From positions 806,001 through 870,000 of the forward strand of contig OY759361.1 of NCBI GenBank assembly GCA_963662355.1: 64,000 nt of DNA, written 5' to 3'. Origin of the DNA: WTFY01 sp026713925 (GTDB lineage Bacteria; Pseudomonadota; Gammaproteobacteria; UBA4575). Position 1 is the first letter of the stretch. Each line of letters opens with the position of its first letter. Shown piece by piece: positions 8,653-17,287 of this stretch. Position numbers and translations under genes: made by a program. The notes beneath the pieces were generated by a model that was not told the origin of the DNA, ran no database searches, and saw nothing but the letters and a program-made list of their open reading frames with translations.

Positions 8653-9194
8653 TATTTGCGCCCGCTTCCAGTTGTCCTTCCAAGCAGCAGCAGCACACCG
8701 ACTGCAGCCGTGAAGATCACGATGACTTCTCCCAGCGTGTCGTAGCCCCGGTAGCTTGCCAGGACAGACGTGACGACGTTGGGGATGCCGATTTCCTCAG
8801 CGCTCTGCGTGAGGTAATGCGGGGCGACATGAGTATGAATCGGGGCGCCGGGGTCGCCAAATGGCGGCATGTCCAAGGTACCGTAAATCAGCGCCGCACC
8901 GGTGATGGTGATGACAGCCAGAGGCAGGAATCTTCCGTGCCTGCTGACAGTCTGTTTGCGGCCTGTGACGGCAATAGCCCCCAACAGCAGCACGGTGGTG
9001 ATCCCGGCCCCTACCGCCGCCTCGGTGAACGCCACGTCAACTGCGTCCATGGTTACGAACAGTCCGGCTGAAAGCAGGCTGTAGATGCCGCTGGACAATG
9101 CGATGGCCAGCAGGCTTTGCAGGCGTATCAGTACCACCACGATGAGGATCATCAGTGTCAGCAGGGAGAAATTGACGATGGTTGCGATGTCCAT
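8652..9194 (-). CDS. Fused MbhD/MbhE-like antiporter subunit (DUF4040 plus MrpA C-terminal region)
   Basis: A 180-residue membrane protein. The first half (to about residue 85) matches DUF4040/MbhD, including AVDVAFTEAAVGAG, and the second half carries the MbhE/MrpA C-terminal segment NVVTSVLASYRGYDTLGE followed by a last helix. In classical Mrp operons both pieces are the C-terminal part of the large MrpA; here they form one small separate protein. The ATG at 9194 is preferred over upstream in-frame codons because the upstream 28 residues are basic, unlike any subunit, and overlap mrpG. It overlaps mrpB by one base. Confidence 0.85.
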   Translation of the reverse strand: MDIATIVNFSLLTLMILIVVVLIRLQSLLAIALSSGIYSLLSAGLFVTMDAVDVAFTEAAVGAGITTVLLLGAIAVTGRKQTVSRHGRFLPLAVITITGAALIYGTLDMPPFGDPGAPIHTHVAPHYLTQSAEEIGIPNVVTSVLASYRGYDTLGEVIVIFTAAVGVLLLLGRTTGSGRK

Positions 9195-9207
9195 GGGCTC
9201 TTGACGG

Positions 9208-9516
9208 TCAGGCCTGCTTGTGGGGCGACTCCGCTTCAGGGTCATTTTCGTTGAGCACAGCAGTGTGTGCCAGGGCATGTACTGCAGTCGGGCCTGTCAG
9301 CATCATGAACAGCAGGATCAGTATCAGTTTTGCGATGACCAGCAAGTCCTGCGTCTGTGTAAGCAGGCCCAGCAAGACCAGTATTGTACCCAGGCTGTCA
9401 ATGATCGAGGCTGCATGTACCCGGGAATAGAAATCGGGCAGGCGCATGAGCCCCAGGGTGCCGATCAGGCAGAATGCACTGCCCAGTACGAGCAGTATCC
9501 AGCTTACTATGAACAT
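9208..9516 (-). CDS. mrpG: Na+/H+ antiporter subunit G (MrpG/MnhG)
   Basis: A 102-residue MnhG-family subunit with three membrane helices. The signature GTLGLMRLPDFYSRVHAAS (residues about 19-37) is typical of PhaG/MnhG/MbhC. The C-terminus is hydrophilic and ends SPHKQA. It is preceded by mrpF with a 15-base gap and followed by the MbhD/MbhE-like gene 13 bases on. Confidence 0.93.
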   Translation of the reverse strand: MFIVSWILLVLGSAFCLIGTLGLMRLPDFYSRVHAASIIDSLGTILVLLGLLTQTQDLLVIAKLILILLFMMLTGPTAVHALAHTAVLNENDPEAESPHKQA

Positions 9517-9531
9517 GCCCGAGCCCTCATC

Positions 9532-9801
9532 TTATTTATCTACGGCCTTGCCCAGGCTCCGGTATCGAAACAGTTTCAGTACTGCAATCGTGGAGATGAA
9601 GTTGGTCAGTGCATAGAGCAGTGCGATGTCCAGGAAGTCCGGACGCTCGACCAGAAACCCGAACAGCGCAATCAGCAGCACGATTGCGGTACCAAACGTG
9701 TTGACGGCCAGGATGCGGTCGAACACGGTTGGCCCGAGCGCCACACGGATCAGCAGGAAAAACATGACGATCAGGATGGCGATGAATGTGACTGCAAACA
9801 T
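9532..9801 (-). CDS. mrpF: Na+/H+ antiporter subunit F (MrpF/MnhF)
   Basis: An 89-residue MrpF/PhaF family protein with three membrane helices. Diagnostic features are the ALGPTVFDRILAVNTFGT segment after helix 1 and the acidic PDFLDIALLYALTNFI stretch in helix 3. It sits between mrpE (16-base gap) and mrpG. Function: small membrane subunit of the antiporter, equivalent to MbhB. Confidence 0.93.
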   Translation of the reverse strand: MFAVTFIAILIVMFFLLIRVALGPTVFDRILAVNTFGTAIVLLIALFGFLVERPDFLDIALLYALTNFISTIAVLKLFRYRSLGKAVDK

Positions 9802-9817
9802 ATGAATTGACGGCTGA

Positions 9818-10306
9818 TCAGGAGGTGCCGGGCCAGTTCTGAAGGGCAGAGATACGTTTTTTCATTTCTCCCTGCTGCAGGCTCTCTGCTATTTCTGTTG
9901 TGAGCGAATGTACTTCAATGGACTCGTCATCAGTGTTCAAGGTGTATGTGCCGGGAGTCAGTGTGATGCAGTTAGCATACGTGGTCTTGGCCGTGTCATT
10001 GAGGTGTGCTGTGGACACAATGCTTTTGTTGGGAGAAATCGGCAGCTTCGGATGCAGGATTTTCCAGCTGACATTCAGGTTGGAGCGAAAGACTTCCAGA
10101 AAAAACCAGGGCAGGAATCTCGGCAGGTTGAGACTGAGCTTCATTGTGTTGAAATTCCGGTCAGTCAGTGCGAGCCTGTGTACCAGCCAGGCAACAAACA
10201 GGCAGCTCCCCAGGCCAAGGCCCAGCAACAGGATATCCATGTGGCCAGACAGCAGTACCCAAAGCAGAAGTAACAGGGATGCCGCGATCAGTATGCGAAT
10301 CAGCAT
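9818..10306 (-). CDS. mrpE: Na+/H+ antiporter subunit E (MrpE/MnhE)
   Basis: A 162-residue MrpE/MnhE family protein and the first gene of the ten-gene operon. Two N-terminal membrane helices (about residues 4-45) are followed by a cytoplasmic domain containing the family segments FFLEVFRSNLNVSWKIL and ANCITLTPGTYTLN. The promoter should lie in the 74-base gap between this gene and the stop of hemY, unless transcription reads through from hemY, which points the same way. Equivalent to MbhA in archaeal complexes. Confidence 0.92.
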   Translation of the reverse strand: MLIRILIAASLLLLLWVLLSGHMDILLLGLGLGSCLFVAWLVHRLALTDRNFNTMKLSLNLPRFLPWFFLEVFRSNLNVSWKILHPKLPISPNKSIVSTAHLNDTAKTTYANCITLTPGTYTLNTDDESIEVHSLTTEIAESLQQGEMKKRISALQNWPGTS

Positions 10307-10380
10307 GGCTTGCAGTCAGACGGTGAATGGTTCATGGTGCAGAATACGTATGTCAGTGGCACTGTTCAAGCTGGCAGCGT

Positions 10381-11574
10381 TCATGGTGCCCGGGCAGTCA
10401 GTTCCAGCCCCTTTTTTGCACACCGGTGCGCGTCCTCGGTCTCATCGAGATGTTCATGCAAGGCGGCAAGCTCGGCATACGTTTCGGGCAAGGGCTCTCG
10501 ACTCAGGCTTGATTCAAGATAGCTTTTGGCCTTGCCCCAGAGTTGTGCGTGTTTGCACAGGCGCCCCAGGGTCAGGTGCAACGTGGCATCCTGATCGTGC
10601 TCTTTGATCCACTGTTCTGCCTGATGGAGTGCGCGGCTGGCGTTTGCATGCTCCAGCTGGCCATACAGGCGGACCAGCCCGGTATTCCACCGGCTGTTCA
10701 GGATGTCGACAGCCAGTGCGGCCGCGGCCCGCAGTCTGCCCTCGTCGCGAAGTGCCTCGGCATAGGCAACGGCCAGTCCATCATCGGCCTCGATGATATC
10801 CTTGTGCCGTGCGCCCAGATGTTCAATGTCCTCGGCAGTCTCTCCTTTTCGGACCGCCTCAAGCAGGCCTCGTACAGCGCTTTCCTGGATCCTCTCCCGT
10901 GTAGCGGGGTCAAAGTCCTGGTTTTTTTTCAGGTCCGGTATGATGCGGGCAAGCTGTTGCCAGTCCTGCAGCTGTGCATAGGCCCCGGCAATCAAGCCTG
11001 CTATTTTGGAGTTGTTGCGGATTTTCCCGCTGTGCGGCTCGATACATGCCAGTACCTGTTCAGGCTGGCCCTGTCCCAGCAGAAGTTCCGCATGCAGTAT
11101 GTCCAGTGCGGCCTGCTGTTTTTCAGTCATGCAGTTTTTTGCCTGGTCGAGGTAGTGGTCACGCATGCCATCATTGCCGGATTGCTGTGCAGCCTTCGCG
11201 GCCCACAGGTAGTTGATGTACGGGCTGACCGCATGTTCTGCTGCACGTGCCAGCAGTTTTTCCGACTGGGCCCAGTCACCTGAAACAAACCGGGTCAGGC
11301 CCTTTCGGGTGTCCTGGTCCGCCTTGCGCTGCCTGTGCCGGGACTGTGCTGCCTGGATTCGCGTGGGTGCATGAAACACCAGGCCCAGCAGACGCAACAA
11401 CAGGTACAGCACCGCAAACCCGATACATGCACCGATGACGAACACGATCAGGGACAATTCAATAGTCGTGTCGCCATACGTGAAAACTGCAAGGCCGGGA
11501 GCCTGCATGACATACAGTACGATCCCGGCAAAGAGGATCAGGAACAAGACAAGCAATAACAGTACGCGCAGCAT
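10381..11574 (-). CDS. hemY: HemY family TPR membrane protein
   Basis: A 397-residue proteobacterial HemY (not protoporphyrinogen oxidase). Two N-terminal membrane helices (about residues 2-20 and 38-62) anchor a cytoplasmic tetratricopeptide-repeat domain, and the conserved segment RKGLTRFVSGDWAQSEKLL lies near residue 92. The family is coupled to heme synthesis and has been proposed to scaffold late pathway enzymes; the biochemical role is not settled. The ATG abuts the hemX stop codon with no gap, so the two are translationally coupled in hemC-D-X-Y. Confidence 0.9.
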   Translation of the reverse strand: MLRVLLLLVLFLILFAGIVLYVMQAPGLAVFTYGDTTIELSLIVFVIGACIGFAVLYLLLRLLGLVFHAPTRIQAAQSRHRQRKADQDTRKGLTRFVSGDWAQSEKLLARAAEHAVSPYINYLWAAKAAQQSGNDGMRDHYLDQAKNCMTEKQQAALDILHAELLLGQGQPEQVLACIEPHSGKIRNNSKIAGLIAGAYAQLQDWQQLARIIPDLKKNQDFDPATRERIQESAVRGLLEAVRKGETAEDIEHLGARHKDIIEADDGLAVAYAEALRDEGRLRAAAALAVDILNSRWNTGLVRLYGQLEHANASRALHQAEQWIKEHDQDATLHLTLGRLCKHAQLWGKAKSYLESSLSREPLPETYAELAALHEHLDETEDAHRCAKKGLELTARAP

Positions 11575-12660
11575 TTAAAGGTTCTCGATTGTCTCCAGGA
11601 ACTCGGCAAGAAGGGCGGCGGGTTTGCTGATATCTGGCAGTTCCGGTTCGAGGTTGATGGCGTTCAACTTGTCGAGTTCATCGCTGAGACCGCCAGTGTC
11701 TGTCAGGAAATCCGTGGTTCGCAGCCACGCAAGGGCCGCCTCAAGCTCGAGGTGGTAGCTTTCATCGTCCCGACTTGCAAGGGCGTATTTCGCTGCGAGC
11801 AGCCGGGTGCGCAAAAATTCGTAGGCATACTGCCTTTCCTGGTGACTGATAAATACTTTTGACTTTTGGTCTTTGCGGGTGATGGTGACGGAGCGGTTCA
11901 CGGAGTCTTTCACATTCTCCATCAGCCGTTTCCATGCCGGCAGCTCACCTTCATCACGATCCGCACTGTGTGGCTCGGGCGCAGCGTCGTGCGCAGGCAC
12001 GGGATCATCGCTGATCGGCCTCATGCCGGCCAAAAGGTTGTTGAACTGCAGGCTGATCCCCACCCAGTCCGGGTCGGGAATCTTTTTCAGTTTGCCGATC
12101 TGTATGGAAATCGATTCGCGTACCGGTAAAAGGCGCGGGTCGTTGAGTTCATGCAGACGTGAGCTGGCCGTGTCCAGGGCCGTGACGGCGCCTTCAATGT
12201 CGCGTTCAATGCGTAATCGGTGGTTGGCGATGTGCAGGACATGCAGCGCCTCTTTGAGTCCCCAGCCAAACTGGCTGCGGTTGACCCGGGTAAGGGTTTC
12301 TTCTATGAATTCCCGGAGGTTTTCCTGCCTGCCAGCCTGTTGTTCCACCTGCGCTTCCAGCCCGGTCAGTGTTCGGTCCAGTATCGCCACCTGTTCCTGC
12401 AGTTCCTGTTTGAAGTTCTGGAATTTCGCACTCTCATCAATGGTGGCAATGTCATGCGCAATGGACTGACGGCCCACTGCGGCCTGGTCGAGACGCTTGT
12501 TCAGTTCAAGCCAAGCATAGTATCCTGCGCCGCCTCCGGCCAGCAGCAAAAGCCCGACCAGGGTTGAAAATATCAAACCCGCATGCAGGCTCCTCACGCC
12601 TCGTGCTTTCGTGTCGTCAGGTGCAGACTTGGGGGGTGTCGGTGCTTGCTTGGTTTCCAT
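11575..12660 (-). CDS. hemX: HemX family membrane protein
   Basis: A 361-residue HemX-domain protein, often labelled as uroporphyrinogen-III methyltransferase, though this domain has no methyltransferase motifs. After a Pro/Lys-rich cytoplasmic N-terminus there is one membrane helix (about residues 27-49), a coiled coil (about 60-125) and a helical domain with family segments GWGLKEALHVLHIANHRL and RLLAAKYALASRDD. It lies between hemD (18-base gap) and hemY (no gap). The role in heme synthesis is inferred from conserved gene order. Confidence 0.9.
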   Translation of the reverse strand: METKQAPTPPKSAPDDTKARGVRSLHAGLIFSTLVGLLLLAGGGAGYYAWLELNKRLDQAAVGRQSIAHDIATIDESAKFQNFKQELQEQVAILDRTLTGLEAQVEQQAGRQENLREFIEETLTRVNRSQFGWGLKEALHVLHIANHRLRIERDIEGAVTALDTASSRLHELNDPRLLPVRESISIQIGKLKKIPDPDWVGISLQFNNLLAGMRPISDDPVPAHDAAPEPHSADRDEGELPAWKRLMENVKDSVNRSVTITRKDQKSKVFISHQERQYAYEFLRTRLLAAKYALASRDDESYHLELEAALAWLRTTDFLTDTGGLSDELDKLNAINLEPELPDISKPAALLAEFLETIENL

Positions 12661-12678
12661 AGTCTTGCGTACTGGTCG

Positions 12679-13461
12679 TCAATGCTGCCCTCTGGCCCAG
12701 GCCAGCAGGGCATCAAGCATGGCGGCATCGCTGGCATTTGCAGCTATTATAGGGGTTTTTGTGAAGCCCATGGTGGTGCAGGTTCGGGCGATGCGCGTAC
12801 TGCCTGCAATCAGGGCAGCCTTTTCCAGCCAGGCCTGTTCATCATCTGTGCACAGTGCCCGCAGGTTTTGCATGGACTCGCCACTGTAGGCCAGGACTGC
12901 AGTGCTTTTCTCGGGGTAGATGCACAGGTTCTGTGCAGGCCGTGCGGTCGGACGAAGGCGCTGGTACACCTCGGCGATTTCAACCCGCACCCCCCGGGCA
13001 CGAAGCTCGCGGGCAAGGTGCTCGCGCCCGCCAACTCCTCTGATGATCAGGATATTCTGTCCGTGCAGGCCCTCGTGTGCCAGCAGGTCTTCGCTGCTGA
13101 ATCCGGACTCGGGCATGATATCAGCCTGCAAGCCATAGTGCTCAAGGGCGGTCCGGGTTGCAGGCCCCATTGCCGCAATGCACCGCGCGCAAAAAGTCAT
13201 GTGCAGTGAGCGCAGCAACTGCATCGCATGGTGTACGGCGTTAGCACTGCTGAAAATGATCGTGTCGTATTCCGCAAGGTTTTGCAGCACCCTTGTTGCA
13301 GGCCCGGTATCCTCCGGAGCACGGATAATGAGGGAAGGAAAACGGACAACCGTTGCCTGGTGATACTCCAGGGATGCAAGCATGTTCCGGGACTGGGCGA
13401 GCGGGCGGGTGAGAAGTACCGTTTTGCCGGCGAGGGGTTCAAGTCCAGACATGCCTGTCAC
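12679..13461 (-). CDS. hemD: uroporphyrinogen-III synthase
   Basis: HemD cyclises hydroxymethylbilane to uroporphyrinogen III with inversion of ring D. The 260-residue product has the usual two-domain layout: LAGKTVLLTRP at the start, FSSANAVHHAM near residue 97, and the second-domain segments GPATRTALEHYG and ILIIRGVGGRE. HemD is poorly conserved, so the position directly after hemC strengthens the call. The ATG at 13461 could be replaced by an in-frame ATG three codons later. Confidence 0.92.
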   Translation of the reverse strand: MTGMSGLEPLAGKTVLLTRPLAQSRNMLASLEYHQATVVRFPSLIIRAPEDTGPATRVLQNLAEYDTIIFSSANAVHHAMQLLRSLHMTFCARCIAAMGPATRTALEHYGLQADIMPESGFSSEDLLAHEGLHGQNILIIRGVGGREHLARELRARGVRVEIAEVYQRLRPTARPAQNLCIYPEKSTAVLAYSGESMQNLRALCTDDEQAWLEKAALIAGSTRIARTCTTMGFTKTPIIAANASDAAMLDALLAWARGQH

Positions 13462-13501
13462 CGGAATGTACTCGTTTGGATCCTGTCATTACCGCTCCTG
13501 C

Positions 13502-14449
13502 TCAGGGTAGTGCCGCCAGGATCTCGTCCGCGCCCTGTGTGCGCAGGGCTTCGGCGACCCGCCGGCCCAGCTTGACGGGGTTCTTTTTGCTGCCGGTGTC
13601 CTGGCTGCGACAGATCCTGCCACCGTCGGGGTCACCCACCAGTGCGCGTAATGTAAGCTGTTCTTGATCCAGCTCGGCAAAACCTGCGATTGGCAGTTGG
13701 CATCCCCCCTCCAGCGCCCGACTCACAGCTCGTTCCGCCAGGATGCATGCTTGGGTGTCCTTGTGATTGAGTGGCTGGATCATGGATTCGATGGCCGGGT
13801 CATCATGCCTGCATTCAATGCCGATCGCGCCCTGTCCGATTGCGGGCAACAGTTCGTCCGCGCTCAGGCAGGCTTGGATGCGCTCTGCAAGGCCCAGACG
13901 TTTCAGTCCGGCCACAGCAAGTATGATTGCGTCATACTCTCCCCGATCAAGCCTGGCCAGGCGTGTACCGACGTTGCCCCGTAACAGCTTGATCTCAAGA
14001 TCGGGTGATGAGGCCTTGAGCTGGCAGGCCCGGCGCAGGCTTGAAGTTCCCACGGTGGCGTATTTCGGCAATGCATCAAGCGTTCGGTAACGGGTGGAAA
14101 CCAGTGCATCGTGTGGATTTTCGCGCTCCAGCATGACCGGCAGGTGCAGCTCGGAAGGAAGTTCAATGGGCACGTCTTTCATGGAATGCACAGCAATGTC
14201 TGCACGGTTTTCCAGCAGCGCAAGCTCCAGTTCCTTTACAAACAGGCCCTTTCCGCCCTGTGTTGCCAGAGACTTCTGCAAAAGGTGATCTCCCGTGGTG
14301 GTCATCCTTACCAGTTCGGTTGAAAGGGCATGGTGGACTTGGCGCAGTTGCCGCGAGACTTCCTCTGCCTGCCATAGGGCAAGGGCGCTGTTACGGGTAG
14401 CGATTCGTATATGCACAGGGTACGGCTTGTGCTCTCTCTGTCGAGTCAT
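13502..14449 (-). CDS. hemC: hydroxymethylbilane synthase (porphobilinogen deaminase)
   Basis: HemC polymerises four porphobilinogens into hydroxymethylbilane. The 315-residue protein shows RIATRNSALALWQAEEV at the start of domain 1, the conserved SMKDVPIELP loop, SSLRRACQL, and GGCQLPIAGFA, whose cysteine carries the dipyrromethane cofactor. Length is close to the family norm. It heads hemC-D-X-Y, 41 bases before hemD. A 134-base gap separates it from the HemS-like gene upstream in the same direction, with no convincing terminator between them. Confidence 0.97.
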   Translation of the reverse strand: MTRQREHKPYPVHIRIATRNSALALWQAEEVSRQLRQVHHALSTELVRMTTTGDHLLQKSLATQGGKGLFVKELELALLENRADIAVHSMKDVPIELPSELHLPVMLERENPHDALVSTRYRTLDALPKYATVGTSSLRRACQLKASSPDLEIKLLRGNVGTRLARLDRGEYDAIILAVAGLKRLGLAERIQACLSADELLPAIGQGAIGIECRHDDPAIESMIQPLNHKDTQACILAERAVSRALEGGCQLPIAGFAELDQEQLTLRALVGDPDGGRICRSQDTGSKKNPVKLGRRVAEALRTQGADEILAALP

Positions 14450-14583
14450 TCAGGGATGGCGTACTGTGCGGTATTTTCTACCGGTTTGGAAGCAAAATTT
14501 CATGGTTCGGCTCGCGCCAGGCGCGCCCCATAAGGCTTTATTGCTGGACGAGTTGCAGGCCGGACACCTTCATCTGCAAATTC

Positions 14584-15657
14584 TCAAGTCAGATCAGCGA
14601 TGACTTCACGCCAGAGATCCAGTTCGGGTATGCCTGGCTTACGCTTGCCGAAAAACATGGCAATGAGCTCGCTGTCCTTGTCGAAGACTTCCAGGGCGGT
14701 AACGACACCGTCTTCGGTAGGTTTTTTTGTGACCCAGGTGCGGGCAATCTGGTCTTCACGCAGGTGCAGGTTGAATTTTGAATCGAGAACGTTATACCAC
14801 GGTCCGTGCTCTACCAGTTTTTTCACCACTCCGGTATGTATCTGGATGCAGCCGCGATTGCCGACAAAAACCATGATTTCGCATTGCCTGTCGCGCGCCT
14901 GTTCCAGTACGCGGCGGGCGGTGTCGTTCATGACCTGATAGGCAAATTCCTGGCCTACTCCTTCCAGAGCCTGTTCCCTTTCAACTCCGAATTGACGGAG
15001 CATCGGCTTGAAGTCATGAGTGTCTTTCAGATTTTTCCACGCCATGCGCAATCCTTCCCAGTCAATCCTGCTGTACGGTGTGTTGGAGGAGTTTTTCTCA
15101 TACGCCTCAACTTCAATATATGCATCCTGTCTGGCATGCCGATGCTTTGCAATCAGGGTTTCATACGCGGCTGTATTGGATTTAGGAGTCAGGTAAATCT
15201 TGTGGATTGCCTGACCAGCTTTGTCGAAAAACTGGAGACTTTTGCGCACACCGCTTCGGCCTTGTTCGATCGTGGAAAAGCAGTATTTCCAGTGCTCCAA
15301 GAACAGGCGCAGGTCGATATCCGGGTTCAGGAACAATCCCATTGCCTTTTTGCCATGGCTGAAGAAGTGGCAATTGTCATAAATCCCCTTGCGTTCGTGC
15401 ACACAGGATTCATTGCGGGTAAGAGCCATGACTTCACCAAGCGTCAACACGCTTTTCAGGATAGCTTGCACATTATCAGCCAGGCGCGTAGTTCCTGTAC
15501 CGACATGCGCGGCCAGCAAGCTGCCTTCGGGTACCCCGAGTTCCCCTGCGGCATTCCGGGCCCGTATTCCCGGTTTTCGCTGTTTCAGGAGCTGATACTG
15601 CGATTTCAGTTCGCTGGTTAAATTGTCACCTGATTTCTTGGCGGCATGCTCCATCAT
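14584..15657 (-). CDS. HemS/ChuS-type hemin-degrading factor
   Basis: A 357-residue cytoplasmic protein with two tandem HemS/ChuX repeats (about residues 20-170 and 205-350). Recognisable segments are the ARNAAGELGVPEGSLLAAH start of repeat 1, the repeated NRGCIQIHTGVVKKL region and the NLHLREDQIARTWVTKKP segment of repeat 2. Family members bind heme and some cleave it to release iron; which activity applies here is unknown. No heme receptor or ABC importer is nearby; the neighbours are hemC in the same direction and argH divergently (220-base gap). I saw no good Fur box upstream. Confidence 0.85.
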   Translation of the reverse strand: MMEHAAKKSGDNLTSELKSQYQLLKQRKPGIRARNAAGELGVPEGSLLAAHVGTGTTRLADNVQAILKSVLTLGEVMALTRNESCVHERKGIYDNCHFFSHGKKAMGLFLNPDIDLRLFLEHWKYCFSTIEQGRSGVRKSLQFFDKAGQAIHKIYLTPKSNTAAYETLIAKHRHARQDAYIEVEAYEKNSSNTPYSRIDWEGLRMAWKNLKDTHDFKPMLRQFGVEREQALEGVGQEFAYQVMNDTARRVLEQARDRQCEIMVFVGNRGCIQIHTGVVKKLVEHGPWYNVLDSKFNLHLREDQIARTWVTKKPTEDGVVTALEVFDKDSELIAMFFGKRKPGIPELDLWREVIADLT

Positions 15658-15877
15658 TTCCTCCTTGGGTTTTCGACAGCAGTACGTACTGCACGGATTG
15701 CAATTTTTACGACAACGAGCGCGACATGTCCAGCAGGTGATTTCCGAAAAATTCCGCTTCCTTCAGTTTACCCGGAATGCCGCCTGGCAGTTCAATAATC
15801 CCGTTTTCATGAAGAAATCGTTGAGCTTTGGCTTGTTTGGGGGATAATCCCTTTTTTGGTTACTGGAATCGGGTGGG

Positions 15878-17278
15878 ATGAAGGAAAAAAGCTCAAAACC
15901 TTGGGGAGGGCGGTTTTCGGAAGCGACCGACGAATTTGTCGAGCAGTTCAATGCGTCGGTGGGGTTCGATAAACGGCTGTACAGGCAGGACATTCTTGTC
16001 TCCCGGGTGCATGCCCGGATGCTTGCCCGGATCGGTATTCTGGATGATCAGGACTGCGACAGGCTGATGCAGGCCCTGGATACGGTTGCAGCAGAAATCG
16101 AGACCGGCTCGTTTCCCTGGGACTGCGCCCTCGAAGACGTGCACATGAATATCGAGTCACGACTGGTCGAACTGGTGGGAGATGTCGGTAAACGGCTCCA
16201 TACTGGCCGTTCACGAAATGATCAGGTCGCCACCGATATACGCCTGTACCTGCGCGAGGCCATCGATGGCATTGATCTGCAGCTGGAAACACTGCAGCAG
16301 GTCATTGTCACGCTGGCGGAGCAGGAGTCCGGAACCATCATGCCGGGGTTCACACATTTGCAGGTGGCACAGGTGGTCACGTTCGGACATCACATGCTGG
16401 CATGGTTTGAAATGATTCACCGGGACCGGGTGCGTCTTGCACAGTGCAGGAAAAGCGTGAACATCTCACCGCTGGGTGCGGCGGCGCTGGCAGGCAGCAG
16501 CTTTGCACTTGACCGTGAATTTGTTGCCACGGAGCTGCAGTTTGCAGCACCTTGTGCCAACAGTCTGGACGCCGTGAGCGATCGTGATTTTGCCATCGAG
16601 TTCTGCGCCTTCTCGGCCATCCTGTTCGCGCACCTGTCGCGCATGGCAGAAGAGCTTGTGCTGTGGGCTTCGGCGCAATTCGGCTTTATCGAATTGCCGG
16701 ACCGGTTTTGCACCGGCTCATCGATCATGCCTCAGAAAAAGAACCCCGACGTGCCTGAACTGGTACGGGGCAAGAGTGCACGTGTGTATGCCAACCTGTT
16801 TGCTTTGCTGACGCTCATGAAAAGCCAGCCGCTGGCCTATAACAAGGATAACCAGGAGGACAAGGAGCCGTTGTTCGATACCGTGGATACCGTGCATGAC
16901 TGCGTCGTGGTATTTGCCAACCTGCTGTCGCACATCCGGATTGACCGGGCACAACTGCTGGCGGCCGCACAGCAGGGCCATGCCACGGCCACGGACCTTG
17001 CAGATTATCTTGTTAAGAAGAACGTGCCATTCCGGGATGCGCATGAAATGGTCGGCAAGATCGTGCAGCATGCCATTGTCAGGAACAGGCGGCTGGACCA
17101 GTTGGAGCTGCAGGAACTGCAGGCATTCAGTTCGCTGATCGAGGCAGATGTCTTCGAGGTTCTTTCCCCGGAGGGTTCCGTGCGTTCCAAGAACACCTAC
17201 GGCGGGACTTCCCCGGAACAGGTGGGGTTGCAGGTCAGGCTTGCACGACAACGCATGCGGGAGTTCCGGGAAAGCTGA
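15878..17278 (+). CDS. argH: argininosuccinate lyase
   Basis: ArgH releases arginine and fumarate from argininosuccinate, the last step of arginine synthesis. The 466-residue protein has the full set of fumarase/aspartase-superfamily regions: the WGGRF start, HTGRSRNDQVATDIRL near residue 108, TIMPGFTHLQVAQ, and the signature GSSIMPQKKNPD at about residues 281-292. Length is standard. The ATG at 15878 is chosen because the conserved KPWGGRF follows shortly after. It is divergent from the HemS-like gene. Confidence 0.97.
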   Translation: MKEKSSKPWGGRFSEATDEFVEQFNASVGFDKRLYRQDILVSRVHARMLARIGILDDQDCDRLMQALDTVAAEIETGSFPWDCALEDVHMNIESRLVELVGDVGKRLHTGRSRNDQVATDIRLYLREAIDGIDLQLETLQQVIVTLAEQESGTIMPGFTHLQVAQVVTFGHHMLAWFEMIHRDRVRLAQCRKSVNISPLGAAALAGSSFALDREFVATELQFAAPCANSLDAVSDRDFAIEFCAFSAILFAHLSRMAEELVLWASAQFGFIELPDRFCTGSSIMPQKKNPDVPELVRGKSARVYANLFALLTLMKSQPLAYNKDNQEDKEPLFDTVDTVHDCVVVFANLLSHIRIDRAQLLAAAQQGHATATDLADYLVKKNVPFRDAHEMVGKIVQHAIVRNRRLDQLELQELQAFSSLIEADVFEVLSPEGSVRSKNTYGGTSPEQVGLQVRLARQRMREFRES

Positions 17279-17287
17279 CGATCAAAG

